Numbered from the stretch's first letter, positions 15,651-25,744 are shown. The stretch is DNA of 51,816 bases from Bacillota bacterium (GCA_023443925.1 JAEZSL010000026.1:1-51816); one strand, 5' to 3'. The notes: generated by a model not told the origin, from the sequence alone. Translations and numbers: made by a program.

Positions 15651-17789
15651 TTAGACTTTCTCAATTAAAATCATTTCATGCTCCTCCAGAGTATCTATAA
15701 CTATTGTTTTCATATCGTCATTGCCGGTTACGGCAACGGTTTCATTTGATACGGTAAGTCTCGCTTTAAATCCCCCTGTATAATCGGAACGGAATGTTAT
15801 CACTACCGGGCCTACCGGTACCGTTTCTTCACAGGTTCCCACCGGGCAATTGCCGCCGGTCAGATTAACCAGGTGTATGATATATGTTTCTTCCTGCTGG
15901 TAATAGTTTACGTTAACCTCTCCGCTCACTTTTACCGTAACAGGGAGCCGGTCTCCCAAAGACCATCGCACACTGTTAGCCAAAAGCTCCCCATGATCGG
16001 GTATGAGCTCTTTACCGTAACAACGGTCAATATCCCCTGCAAAATAAACTACCCTGGAACCGGTGGATAGCGTTCCTGCATATACCGGGATTATATCCTC
16101 CCGCTCTTCCCTGATCCAGCTGAATTCCGGGGGATAGATGGGAAATGAAGGGATATAGCTGCATACCGGCTTTAAAGTGCCATTGCTTTCAACGATCTGA
16201 ATACCGCCGCCAAAGGCAAGTATGTCTGTGTCTTGAAAGCCCTCAAAGATTTCATGGCGTTCTTTTAAAAGTCTGATGTAATTGTGGGCTTCCTGGTTCA
16301 TCCAGTTACCATCCTGTTTACCAAAAGCTCCAATGGTTTTACCCGTAGGTTTTAATCCAAGCAGCTTATAAATCGGACTCTCAACCGCTTTTTCCCCTTC
16401 TGCATCCAGAGTTCCTGTCCTGCCCGTAATGATCAGGTTTTTGCCGGCTTTTATAAAATCACAGATATTTTCCTGCTGGGATTCCGATAAAACAGCCACC
16501 TCCGGAAGTATTAGGGTCTCAATGCGGCCGGCATATTTTCCGATATCATCAGCATGCACCGGCAAAAAAGGGATTCCGGCTCTGGAAAGTGCCCTTAAAA
16601 AGCCGGCCCAGGGATACGCTGTTTTTTCCAGATAATCCTCTCTGCCGTAAAAATCAATATTATTCTGACTCCACACAACGGCTACATTGGCAAGATTTTT
16701 CCTGTCATATAGATAGGTTTCATTGGTTTCGTGCCAGTTAAACACCGGAATACTAGCCAAAAATTGCCTGCGGTCATTGGTACTGCCTCCGATATGATGA
16801 TACCATGGAGATATTCCCCCTGCAATACCGGACTGCATCCAGGCTGAAATTTCTCTTGCCGGACTTGAAGACAGCCGGAATGTACGGTTTCCTTTAAAAT
16901 AATGGGACATGCTTTCCAGAATGGTTATATTTTCGTCGCTGGCTAACCGCAATAAGGCTCCGTTTGCCGAGTTTTGCTCAAAACCATTGAGGGTATCCCT
17001 GCACTGGTGGTCACAAAAAATAATCTGGCAGCGTTCGCATAAGGCTTTGATATCTGTAAAACTGCCCACGGCGCTGAAGGGGTCCGCATTCATCATGCCA
17101 AACCACAGGCAATCTTTTCCTCCGGCTTTTTGGGTCGTTTTATTAAACAAATCCCAGTTTTGGGTTCTGCACTCATAACTCCAACGAATCCAGGTACGAT
17201 AGACCGGGTCATCAAAGGAAACCTCATTAGGCAATTCCAGTCCGCACTGTTCCATAAATTTCTTTCTGCAATTCTCACAATAACATATGGTATTACGTCC
17301 CAGCCCTTTCCAGCTGTTATCCGCAAACCCATCAGGGTGGTACTTATCTATTATTTCTTCCAGTACCGCTGGTATGTATTCCTTATAGTAACCGCTGTTG
17401 ACGCAGGAAACATATCTTCCCTGGGTCATGATGGGTTCACCGTATTTATCCCGGGCAAACCAATCCGGATGCAATTCATAAAAATCCTGGTATGCACAAT
17501 TAATGTCCATTCTGGCGATAACATACAGCCCGGCTTCTCTGGCAGCCTGATTGAATTCCCCAAATAAATCTCTTTCTCCTAAACGGGCCGCACGGTACTG
17601 CATGGGAAATTTACTCTGGTAATAAGCAACAATACCGCCGCAGTTGATGATGACTCCCTGGACCCGCGCCTGCTTCCAGTAATTTTTCCAGAATTCAAGA
17701 TCACATTTTTCAGGATCATCCTCCGTCAGATTGGTCTGTCCAAACCGGCGCAGCTGCCGATACCAGGGTTCGTTGATTTTCTGGCTCAT
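15651..17789 (-). CDS. GHL6-like glycoside hydrolase, copy A
   Basis: 712 residues. Resembles the hypothetical glycosyl hydrolase 6 (GHL6) alpha-amylase-like TIM barrel followed by a beta-galactosidase-trimerisation-like/glutaminase-like domain. Visible: GVIINCGGIVAYYQSKFP at the first strand, YVIARMDINCAYQDFYELHP, SCVNSGYYKEYIP, HPDGFADNS, and the Cys-rich CYCENCRKKFMEQCGLELP conserved in all three paralogs. No signal peptide, so the substrate is cleaved inside the cell after import. GGAGGG is 8 bases before the ATG. 26 bp separate it from copy B. Substrate unknown. Confidence 0.78.
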   Translation of the reverse strand: MSQKINEPWYRQLRRFGQTNLTEDDPEKCDLEFWKNYWKQARVQGVIINCGGIVAYYQSKFPMQYRAARLGERDLFGEFNQAAREAGLYVIARMDINCAYQDFYELHPDWFARDKYGEPIMTQGRYVSCVNSGYYKEYIPAVLEEIIDKYHPDGFADNSWKGLGRNTICYCENCRKKFMEQCGLELPNEVSFDDPVYRTWIRWSYECRTQNWDLFNKTTQKAGGKDCLWFGMMNADPFSAVGSFTDIKALCERCQIIFCDHQCRDTLNGFEQNSANGALLRLASDENITILESMSHYFKGNRTFRLSSSPAREISAWMQSGIAGGISPWYHHIGGSTNDRRQFLASIPVFNWHETNETYLYDRKNLANVAVVWSQNNIDFYGREDYLEKTAYPWAGFLRALSRAGIPFLPVHADDIGKYAGRIETLILPEVAVLSESQQENICDFIKAGKNLIITGRTGTLDAEGEKAVESPIYKLLGLKPTGKTIGAFGKQDGNWMNQEAHNYIRLLKERHEIFEGFQDTDILAFGGGIQIVESNGTLKPVCSYIPSFPIYPPEFSWIREEREDIIPVYAGTLSTGSRVVYFAGDIDRCYGKELIPDHGELLANSVRWSLGDRLPVTVKVSGEVNVNYYQQEETYIIHLVNLTGGNCPVGTCEETVPVGPVVITFRSDYTGGFKARLTVSNETVAVTGNDDMKTIVIDTLEEHEMILIEKV

Positions 17790-17815
17790 AAAGATGCCCT
17801 CCGTTAAATAGAATT

Positions 17816-19795
17816 TTAAACTTCGATTACATATGCCTCATACTGATCCAATACCGGTACCATTAACCCGTCCGTTAATACGGCCTGATCAAAGACTTCC
17901 TTACTGCCTTCCAGGGTCAGCCGGTATATTCTTTTGGGTTTTATCGTATTAAATGTAACTCCGATGTTATGAATGGGTATTGGTTCAAAAAATGTTGTAC
18001 CGTTAAAACCGGATAAATTAAGGAACTGCAGCAGGTATTGATTTTGTCCGCACCGGTCAAAAAATACTTCTACCTGTTTCGGAGCATCGGTTTTGACGGG
18101 ATTATTAACCGGCACAACCGCATCCAGCAGATTAAACAGGATATATTTAAAATCTTCAAAGCCATGTTTATAATACAGCGTACCCGGCTGCCAGGGAAAA
18201 TACACCTTCCTGCCCTTAGAGGTGGCCGAGGGCTGTCCGGTTATTTCATGTCCGTAACAGCGTTCCGGGGGGCCGTATCTGGCTGGTGCAACCAGTGGAA
18301 GGTAATTAACATTTCCATCACTGGTTTCCATATAATAATATTCTTTATCCAGATAAACCCAGTCCCGGTTCTCAAAGCCGGTAAAAACGGATTTGGGTTC
18401 CGTAAGGAGATACCCGCCTCTTACGGTTTCTAACTTTTCTTTTAAGCGTACCCCGAAGATTTCAGCAAGTTCTTCCTCATTTTCCATTAACGCCAAACTG
18501 GTTGCTGCCACACCTGCTTTCGTGTTTTTAAGAGCCTGCAAAAAGCGGCTGCTTTTAACCAGGCGGATTCCCGGCAGAATAATCAACTCATACCGGTCCA
18601 GCCGGTCAATCACTCCATCCAGTTCGGCTGCATCCACTACATCAAAAAGGTGGTGCTCTTCTTTTAACATTTTAAAGATACCCAGATACTCCTGGGAAGC
18701 AGGACTGTGACTTCCAAAGGGAGCAGGATTTATTAACAGGATTTTAGCCTGGCTCTTAAGATTGCCATAATATTTCTCATATTTTTCATGAAAACGGAAT
18801 ACCTCTTTCACCTTATCAAAATTATCCCGGTCCGGATAATCTTCAAAGTCACCGATGATACACCAGTCCAGGCCTCCGCCGGAAGCCATATCCCCATACA
18901 GGCGGATCTGGTTTAAATACCTGGAAACCCCCATAAACCGGTAATAGATATCCACGGCATTAATCACACAGTTACTGGAGATTTTATCCTCAAAACTGCC
19001 CTCCACTACGGTTACATTATTCTCACTGTTATACAGCCAGAAAGGGTACGGGCGGTCAACGGCGGAATTGGACTCATTCCTTACCATATCCACCCCTTTA
19101 TGGTTATAGGTACAGACTAAAACTTCCGGATTCAGTTTCCTGACCTCGGAACTTATTTTATTTAACAATGCATCTACCGTAAGCTGTTTGAATTCCTTAT
19201 ATTTTAAGAAAGCTTCGTCCGATTCCTTTTCTTCCCTTGGGAGTTCCAACCCATACATATTACTAAAACGGGTTTTGCAGTTGTCACACTGGCAAATGCC
19301 AACATAGTTGCCGCTGTAATCCCTGGTCTGGTAACCAAACATATTAAAAAAAACACCGTCCACCGGATACCTGGTCAGTACCTCTTTTAGTATTTCCAAG
19401 GTACATTCCTGCTGATACCTGCCATTTACACAGGTCGCCACCGTATCATGATATCTTACGGGTTCTCCAAGTATGGATTTCGTAAACCATTCCTTATGTT
19501 TATCATAAACGCTGGTGTGGGTCTTGCTAAAATCAAACCTGGCAATGACCCGGATTCCGTTTTTGTGGCATTTTTCCAGTAAAGTACCGAAAAAATCCCC
19601 TTTCATATAAGGATTGCGGTACTGAAATTCTAAATCCGTGGGATAAAAAGAGGTTATCCCGCCGCAGCCCACCATACAGGCATTGGCACCGAAATCCTTT
19701 AAGGTATTTATGTATTTGTCAATATCCATCCTTGCATCAATATCACGGAGATTATTCTGAATCATCCGCAAACTATTCTCCAGCCACCAGGCCAT
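17816..19795 (-). CDS. GHL6-like glycoside hydrolase, copy B
   Basis: 659 residues from the ATG at 19795, chosen because AGAGGTG lies about 6 bases upstream; a GTG 3 codons earlier overlaps that site. Begins MAWWLENSLRMIQNNLRDID, a pattern shared with copy C (WWQKPLRIIQYNLQ). Contains MVGCGGITSFYPTDLEFQYR, VIARFDFSKTHTSVYDKHKEW, TCVNGRYQQE, PVDGVFFNMFG and CQCDNCKTRFSNMYGLELP. Same two-part architecture as copies A and C but diverged, so the three likely act on different linkages of one glycan. The start is 12 bp after the stop of copy C. Confidence 0.78.
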   Translation of the reverse strand: MAWWLENSLRMIQNNLRDIDARMDIDKYINTLKDFGANACMVGCGGITSFYPTDLEFQYRNPYMKGDFFGTLLEKCHKNGIRVIARFDFSKTHTSVYDKHKEWFTKSILGEPVRYHDTVATCVNGRYQQECTLEILKEVLTRYPVDGVFFNMFGYQTRDYSGNYVGICQCDNCKTRFSNMYGLELPREEKESDEAFLKYKEFKQLTVDALLNKISSEVRKLNPEVLVCTYNHKGVDMVRNESNSAVDRPYPFWLYNSENNVTVVEGSFEDKISSNCVINAVDIYYRFMGVSRYLNQIRLYGDMASGGGLDWCIIGDFEDYPDRDNFDKVKEVFRFHEKYEKYYGNLKSQAKILLINPAPFGSHSPASQEYLGIFKMLKEEHHLFDVVDAAELDGVIDRLDRYELIILPGIRLVKSSRFLQALKNTKAGVAATSLALMENEEELAEIFGVRLKEKLETVRGGYLLTEPKSVFTGFENRDWVYLDKEYYYMETSDGNVNYLPLVAPARYGPPERCYGHEITGQPSATSKGRKVYFPWQPGTLYYKHGFEDFKYILFNLLDAVVPVNNPVKTDAPKQVEVFFDRCGQNQYLLQFLNLSGFNGTTFFEPIPIHNIGVTFNTIKPKRIYRLTLEGSKEVFDQAVLTDGLMVPVLDQYEAYVIEV

Positions 19796-19807
19796 TTTTC
19801 TCACCTC

Positions 19808-22030
19808 TTATTGAATTAAAATCATATCCCAGACATCCAGTCTGCTTAATGTGACATGGACATAACCATCCTTTTCTTTCCATTCTACCTTTTTTTCTCC
19901 GATTACGGAAGTAACCTTGGTCACTTTTTCTTTCGTTTTTACCCGGAACCTAAGGTTATAGCAGGGCACGTTATTGGTTAATGGCCTCTGTCCGATTCCG
20001 TTAACCAGATGTACCATTATACTGTCTCCTTTTCCATACACCATAGCCTGAAGCCCTCCCGCCATATCATTGCTGGTATCAATAAAAGTATCCATGAAGG
20101 TATCATTGGCAGTACCCATGGTGGTATCCATGGAGGTATCATTGGCAGTATCCATGGTGGAATCCATGAAAGTATCATTGGAGATATTGCAGGAAGTATC
20201 TATAGAAGTATCTATAGAAGTATCTATGGAATTATCCACTGGTTTATCACTGGATAATTCCATGGAAAATACGGGGTCTCCTCCCAGCATATAATCCAGA
20301 CAGTTTTTCATAAGCCGGTAAAATTCACTGAATTTGAATTCCAGGGCTAAACGGCTTAGTTCAAAGGGAAGAAACAACAGCGCTCCCTTACCGGTTTCTT
20401 TTAGGGTACACAAAGGAATATCCGTATGGGATACACACATACTTGCCCTTTCCGGCGGTGCCCCCACTCCGTCTAAAGGTGCAAAAGGAGGTACCAGAGT
20501 CAGAAGGGTTTTGGTTGTATCCTTTGGTGTACAGTATAATACGCTGCCCCGGTGAGGCAGCAGTTCTACTTCCTCCAACCTGTCTTTTAACACCGCACCT
20601 TCCGGTTCAAACCGGATATAACTGGCGGTCAGATAGGGTCCGGCAGACATGGACGTTTCCAGCCCAGCTAAACCGGCAAGCTCTTGGGAAGCGGCTTCCG
20701 TAACGCTCTCAAGGATTACCCTGCCCCCAAAAGTAAGGTATTCCTTTAGCAGCTTAACCATCTCTGTGTTCAGCTCAAAATCCCCTGGCACCAAAACTAC
20801 CGGATATTCTTTCAATTTATCCAGATTCAGATGCAGTTTATCCAGCAAATCAAACTGGTACTGGGTATTTAGCATAGCTTCCGCCCAGCCCATGGCTGCC
20901 TCGCTTCCGTTCCATAACATAAGCACCTGTGAAATGCTGACGGCATCCTTCATATAGGTTTCACACTTTTTAATGCTGCGGTTAATCTGCCCGACACTAC
21001 GCAGTATTCTTTTATCACTGATGGTATCGTTAAAACCGGTAAGGGAATGCCAGATTGTTCCCTGATTGGCCGGTACCTGGCTCATCCAGTATAGATATTC
21101 TGCAGTGGGAATGCCCGTATGCCTCCAGTCCATGCCGGGAGAAGAATGTATAATTCCGCAGGGTAGGGGTTTATCCTGTAGACTGCCGCCGATCTTCATA
21201 TTCAGCGCCGGCTTAAAGGCCTGGGGTATATTTTTTGCGCCTTTTGACAGGATATCCTGAGCTTCCGTGCATATCATATCCGCGGTTGCATATCGGTTGT
21301 CCAGATTATCAATGCGGTTGTTTCTGCCCTCTTCAAAGGTAGAATAATACAGAATTACCGGTACGTCCTTTCTTATTTTCTTTACTAATTTATATATTTT
21401 ACCGATATTATCACGCAGGCACCGGTCTGACCAATCCGGTTCAAATTCCGCCTTACTATCCGGAAGTTCTTTCCCGTAGAGACTACGGTATTTACTTTTA
21501 CAGTTTCCGCAGTGGCATTCCTCCACCTGGGGTGCATTAAAAAAGATTCCGTCTATCTCATAATTTTCAAGTACTTCTTCTACTACCGGCATGGCCAGCG
21601 CTTCATTGCGGTAACCGCCATTGACACAGGTGGTAACAAGCTGGGACCACTGGCCCATTCTGTCTTTTCCAAAGATCAAAGGCTTTTTCTCCGTATCGCA
21701 GACAAACCAGCCCGGCTTTTCCAGGTAGACATAATCATCGGTTTTACTGAAGTCAAATCTGGCGATTACCCGGATATCCAGTTTGTGACATTCCTTTATC
21801 AACTCTTTCAGCAAATCCTGATCCCCTGGAAGATATTCGTTAATATGATGATACTTAATTCTGCTGGGGTACCAGGCATAGATTCCCCCCACATTCAAAA
21901 CGACGGCATTGGCTTCCAGCTCTTTTAAATCAAGGGCTATTTTCTCTGCCTTCATCTTGGGAGTATCTTTTACCTGAAGGTTATATTGAATGATACGAAG
22001 GGGCTTTTGCCACCAATTTTTATCAGTCAT
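19808..22030 (-). CDS. GHL6-like glycoside hydrolase, copy C, with an Asp-Thr-Ser repeat insert
   Basis: 740 residues, first of the three glycosidases. Contains VVLNVGGIYAWYPSRIKYHH, VIARFDFSKTDDYVYLEKPGW, TCVNGGYRNEA, EIDGIFFNAPQ and CHCGNCKSKYRSLYGKELP. Near the C-terminus (about residues 600-652) it carries a low-complexity insert built of IDTS, MDT and NDTF units that copies A and B lack, encoded by the 12-bp array at 20076-20231. The insert likely forms an acidic flexible linker between the catalytic part and the last beta-domain. GGAGGTAACTT precedes the ATG. Confidence 0.78.
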   Translation of the reverse strand: MTDKNWWQKPLRIIQYNLQVKDTPKMKAEKIALDLKELEANAVVLNVGGIYAWYPSRIKYHHINEYLPGDQDLLKELIKECHKLDIRVIARFDFSKTDDYVYLEKPGWFVCDTEKKPLIFGKDRMGQWSQLVTTCVNGGYRNEALAMPVVEEVLENYEIDGIFFNAPQVEECHCGNCKSKYRSLYGKELPDSKAEFEPDWSDRCLRDNIGKIYKLVKKIRKDVPVILYYSTFEEGRNNRIDNLDNRYATADMICTEAQDILSKGAKNIPQAFKPALNMKIGGSLQDKPLPCGIIHSSPGMDWRHTGIPTAEYLYWMSQVPANQGTIWHSLTGFNDTISDKRILRSVGQINRSIKKCETYMKDAVSISQVLMLWNGSEAAMGWAEAMLNTQYQFDLLDKLHLNLDKLKEYPVVLVPGDFELNTEMVKLLKEYLTFGGRVILESVTEAASQELAGLAGLETSMSAGPYLTASYIRFEPEGAVLKDRLEEVELLPHRGSVLYCTPKDTTKTLLTLVPPFAPLDGVGAPPERASMCVSHTDIPLCTLKETGKGALLFLPFELSRLALEFKFSEFYRLMKNCLDYMLGGDPVFSMELSSDKPVDNSIDTSIDTSIDTSCNISNDTFMDSTMDTANDTSMDTTMGTANDTFMDTFIDTSNDMAGGLQAMVYGKGDSIMVHLVNGIGQRPLTNNVPCYNLRFRVKTKEKVTKVTSVIGEKKVEWKEKDGYVHVTLSRLDVWDMILIQ
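20076..20231. repeat. In-frame 12-bp tandem array within glycosidase copy C
   Basis: Exactly 13 units of 12 bp (156 bp), for example GTATCCATGGTG, GTATCATTGGCA and GTATCTATAGAA. A 36-bp higher-order period is visible in the left half. Because the unit is a multiple of three, gain or loss of units keeps the reading frame and only changes linker length. Confidence 0.95.
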
Positions 22031-22159
22031 AAGTTACCTCCGTTCCTGCACATCTTTGTGCACATATGATTGTACAGAAAATTACACAGTTAAAAATTAT
22101 AATAGAACCTGTCTTTATATATTCACCATTCTGCAATTTGCTGTATTGTTACTGTATTA

Positions 22160-22987
22160 TTACTGTTTAATACCGCTGACAGCAATACTCTGTACGATAT
22201 GCTTCTGCAGAAACAGGAATATGATTGTTAACGGTATGGCACTGACTACGGCTACTGCCATTCTGGGTCCGTAATAAACCGCATCCTGCTGGGCATTAAA
22301 AGCTGCCACACCAACGGATATCATCTGTTTGGTTGCTGTCTTAATGGTTACCAACGGCCAGAGATAAGAATTCCAATTAGACAGAATCTGAAGGATACTT
22401 AAGGTAGCAATCAGGGGTTTTGACAGTGGTATAATTATTTTTAAAAATATGGTCCATTCTCCCGCACCGTCTATAAAAGCCGATTCACGAAGGGAATCCG
22501 GTATGCTCTCAATATTCTGCTTGGCAAAAAATGTACCGTATACATATGCAAAGCTGCCTAAAATCAAAGGAAAATAGGTATCTAACATACCCCAGTTCTT
22601 ATACTGCATAAATAAAGGAATCATTCTGGATTCAAAAGGGATCATCATAACCGCCAGCATAAATATAAACCAGAACTTTTTCAGTACAAAATCCCCTTTT
22701 GCAAAGGCATAGCCGCACATTAGGGCAAAAAAGACGGACAGAGCCGTATTGGTAACAGTCACAAATATAGTATTCACATACAGTCTGGCAAGGGGAATTG
22801 CCGTAAAAGCATATTCATAGTTAAACCAGGTGAATTTTTTCGGAGTTAAGGAAAAATCCGGCAGGGTGGTCAGGGCTGTACGGTCAAAAGAAAGAACCAG
22901 ACACCAGTACAGCGGAATCAATACAATGACCAGCAGAACAAATAATATAATACAGATCATTAGTTTTCTTAGTTTTTTAGTTTTCAT
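22160..22987 (-). CDS. Sugar ABC transporter permease, MalG type
   Basis: 275 residues, six predicted TM segments. The EAA loop that docks the ATPase reads SLRESAFIDGAGEWTIFLKIIIPLSKP. CUT1-family permease. GGAG lies 7 bases before the ATG. No ATP-binding subunit is encoded in the locus, which is normal for Gram-positive CUT1 systems that share an MsmK-type ATPase. Ends in an IKQ-terminated tail. Confidence 0.93.
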   Translation of the reverse strand: MKTKKLRKLMICIILFVLLVIVLIPLYWCLVLSFDRTALTTLPDFSLTPKKFTWFNYEYAFTAIPLARLYVNTIFVTVTNTALSVFFALMCGYAFAKGDFVLKKFWFIFMLAVMMIPFESRMIPLFMQYKNWGMLDTYFPLILGSFAYVYGTFFAKQNIESIPDSLRESAFIDGAGEWTIFLKIIIPLSKPLIATLSILQILSNWNSYLWPLVTIKTATKQMISVGVAAFNAQQDAVYYGPRMAVAVVSAIPLTIIFLFLQKHIVQSIAVSGIKQ

Positions 22988-22997
22988 TTCCCTGCTC

Positions 22998-23918
22998 CTA
23001 TTCTTTATTTTTCTTGAAGAAACCAGTCATTTTTAAATTACCTAAAGTAATCGCCAGCGTAACAATAAATAGAATCATAGCACCGGCTGATGCAATACCG
23101 TATTGTGGAGTTTCAAAACTAAACTGGTATATGTACATTAATATGGTCTGAAGGGTTCCGCCCGGACGTCCGGCAGAGGTATTTCCGCCAAGTATAAACA
23201 AATCTGTAAAACGTGCCAGTCCGCCGATTATATTTGTTATAAAAAGGAAGGCAAAGCAGGAAACCATCTGTGGAATCGTGATGCGGAGCCAGCTCTGGAA
23301 GCCGGTAGCTCCATCCACTTCTGCCGCTTCATAGATCTCCGACGGGATGGACTGAAGACTGGCCAGATTGATCAGCATGGAATATCCCAAATGACTCCAT
23401 ACTCCTAAAATAGTAGCACCAAACTTACCATAGCTTGCGTTGGTAAGCCATCCGATGTTTACCTCCTGTCCGGTAATAAAGGAAAGGAAATTATTTAACA
23501 GACCGTCATTGGCCTTTAATACGATCTGAAAAACCAGGATAACGCTGACACCGGTTATAATATTGGGGAAATAATACCCAACACGGAAAAAACTCTGGAT
23601 TTTTCCACGCCCAAGACCGTTAATCAGAGAAGCCAGTATAAAGCCGACGGGAATGGATACCAGGCCCATTAAAGCCAAAATAACCGTATTATAAACAGAC
23701 CTTAAAAAAGAGGAATTATTTAATATTAATTTATAGTTTTTAATTCCTGTAAATTTCTCACCGAATCCAACGACTGATACATCATAAAAGCTGTATTTAA
23801 TGGTAGTTAACATAGGAATATAAGTGAGTACAAGCAATATCAGAATACTTACTATAATAAATGAGTACCACACCATCTGCCGCTTCACATTATTCCAAGC
23901 TAGTTTATTCTTTTTCAT
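22998..23918 (-). CDS. Sugar ABC transporter permease, MalF/UgpA type
   Basis: 306 residues from the ATG at 23918 (GGAGAG upstream). A longer frame to 23981 would start inside the hairpin at 23943-23983 and is unlikely. Six TM segments and the EAA loop EIYEAAEVDGATGFQSWLRITIPQM are visible. The partner permease gene starts 10 bp after its stop. Confidence 0.93.
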   Translation of the reverse strand: MKKNKLAWNNVKRQMVWYSFIIVSILILLVLTYIPMLTTIKYSFYDVSVVGFGEKFTGIKNYKLILNNSSFLRSVYNTVILALMGLVSIPVGFILASLINGLGRGKIQSFFRVGYYFPNIITGVSVILVFQIVLKANDGLLNNFLSFITGQEVNIGWLTNASYGKFGATILGVWSHLGYSMLINLASLQSIPSEIYEAAEVDGATGFQSWLRITIPQMVSCFAFLFITNIIGGLARFTDLFILGGNTSAGRPGGTLQTILMYIYQFSFETPQYGIASAGAMILFIVTLAITLGNLKMTGFFKKNKE

Positions 23919-23942
23919 AGGCTCTCCTTCATAATTTTCACC

Positions 23943-23983
23943 AAATGACAGTATCCAAAAGCTGATTTCGGATACTGTCATTT
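23943..23983. terminator. Intercistronic hairpin between binding-protein and permease genes
   Basis: A perfect 14-bp stem, AAATGACAGTATCC (23943-23956) and GGATACTGTCATTT (23970-23983), lies 26 bp after the binding-protein stop on the minus strand. Such hairpins give partial termination or protect the 3' end, so the binding protein is made in excess over the permeases. Confidence 0.8.
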
Positions 23984-24009
23984 TTAAAATATTTCGTTAT
24001 TACATAAAT

Positions 24010-25488
24010 TTATTGAACGGAACTCATATAATCATTTAAATTTTTCTGTACAAATTTTACGGCGTCCTCTGCAGAAGAATTGCCTACAAACATTTCATTC
24101 ATTACGGAAGTGATATCATTTGCAAAGGTACCAAAATTACCGCTGTCATAGCATTCATTGGTTGAAGCACTGAATTCCAGAGGCTGCTGCTGCAATATGG
24201 TTTCGATTGCACTGTAATATTCTGTCTTTACTGATTCTTTCAATTTCGGCAGTGCGGTTAAATTATTCGGAATGGTATTACAGTCAACCAGCCACTGCTG
24301 AATCTCTTCATCTGTAACCATGAATTTAATAAATTCCCAGGCTAAATCTTTTTCCTTACTGGTGTTGCAGATTGCCATGTTCCAGTCACCCATATGACTT
24401 GAGGTACTGCCTGCATTTTCACCGCTCTGGATTGCCGGCAGCGGTACAAACATAAAGCGGTCTACAAGTCCGGCTGCAACTATTTTATTGTAGTCATCAA
24501 TAGGGCCTTCCGTAATACGCATTGCAAGGTTGTTTTCAGCCGTATTGGCAACAGCGGTATCAAGTCCTTCCAGATAATCGGGGCTGGAAAATGCATATAA
24601 AGAATTGAGATAATTTAAAACCTGTTTGGTAGCATCTGTGGTAAAATCACCTTTTGTTTCTTTTAAAGTTTTGCCAAACTGGAACACCGGTGCATTAAAA
24701 CCGCGGGAAGCCCAGATATAATTTTTGTTGGCACTGGCGGCATTAATCATACTGATACCGTAGGTCTTATTGCCGGTCTTGGGATCAGTGCCGGTGGTCT
24801 TTTCTGCTAAAGTTTTTATATCATCAAAGGTCCAGGATGCTTCCGGAACGGCAACTCCGTAATTATCAAAGATCTGTTTGTCCACCACTACAACCAGCGG
24901 ATTTGCTGTTACGGTTAAACCGTAAGGTATGTATTTTGAAAAATCACCGCCATTATCCTCTGTCCTTCTCATGGCTAACATACTAAATATTCCATCCAGT
25001 TCAGGATTCTTATCCAGATATGCTCCAATCGGTTCCGCAATGGCAGTAATGGATGATCCATGAAGTAATACGTCTACATCACCGGAGAGAGCTGATGTTT
25101 GAAGAACTGCTTTCCAGTTATCCCAGGGACTTGTTTCAATTTCCAGTTTTACATTCGGATATAATTCATTCCATCTCTTAACTACAACATCATATCCAGG
25201 TAACTGAATACCTGTAACCAGGTCTGTTGTTCCGGTTTCTCCTACTGTTGTGAAAAGCCCCGGACCGGCAATTTTTAATGTTGCACTGACGTCACTTACC
25301 ACATCGCTTCCGGTTTCTGCTGCTGTCTCACCGGCTGCTCCTGTCTCTTTTGCAGCTTCCGCTTCCGTACCGGTATTCTTTTTTACCCCATCCGTTCCGG
25401 TACTTGAATCACCCTTTGAAGAGCATGCTGTCAGTGAAAATACCATAACCAGACATAAAATGAATGACATAATTTTTTTCGTTTTCAT
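24010..25488 (-). CDS. Sugar ABC transporter substrate-binding lipoprotein
   Basis: 492 residues, larger than most family-1 binding proteins (about 420-450). Signal peptide with lipobox SLTACSSKG, then an Ala/Glu/Thr-rich linker (about residues 28-65), then the SBP_bac_1 fold with LEIETSPWDNWKAVLQTSALSGDVDVL and a late WEFIKFMVTDEEIQQW block. It captures the glycoside outside the cell. First gene of the operon; GAGGAGG lies 7 bases before the ATG. The ligand cannot be told from sequence alone. Confidence 0.93.
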   Translation of the reverse strand: MKTKKIMSFILCLVMVFSLTACSSKGDSSTGTDGVKKNTGTEAEAAKETGAAGETAAETGSDVVSDVSATLKIAGPGLFTTVGETGTTDLVTGIQLPGYDVVVKRWNELYPNVKLEIETSPWDNWKAVLQTSALSGDVDVLLHGSSITAIAEPIGAYLDKNPELDGIFSMLAMRRTEDNGGDFSKYIPYGLTVTANPLVVVVDKQIFDNYGVAVPEASWTFDDIKTLAEKTTGTDPKTGNKTYGISMINAASANKNYIWASRGFNAPVFQFGKTLKETKGDFTTDATKQVLNYLNSLYAFSSPDYLEGLDTAVANTAENNLAMRITEGPIDDYNKIVAAGLVDRFMFVPLPAIQSGENAGSTSSHMGDWNMAICNTSKEKDLAWEFIKFMVTDEEIQQWLVDCNTIPNNLTALPKLKESVKTEYYSAIETILQQQPLEFSASTNECYDSGNFGTFANDITSVMNEMFVGNSSAEDAVKFVQKNLNDYMSSVQ

Positions 25489-25691
25489 TAAGAAACCTCC
25501 TCGTTAAATTGACTTAATTGCGTATATAACTTAATTTCATTTATATAAGTAACTGTCAATGTGTCCGTAAGTTTTTATAACCGCCTTCGTTAATTTTTTA
25601 ACCAACATATACTTTATTACTCTTTCGGTTACTATTCTCACCTTCTCCTTTCCCAGCATATTCACATTAACAATTTCTTTTCGTAATTTAA

Positions 25692-25744
25692 AGTAACCAT
25701 CCGGTTTACCGGTACATGTAATCTCCGGCTATAAAAACCGGTTA
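25692..25744. other. Imperfect inverted repeat over the end of the first GntR gene
   Basis: AGTAACC..CCGGTTT at the left pairs with AAACCGGTTACT at the right, with a 3-base bulge. It includes the stop codon of the GntR gene and the start of the operon control region. It may be the gene's transcript end or an operator; several other ACCGGT/CCGG half-sites lie between the arms. Confidence 0.4.
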
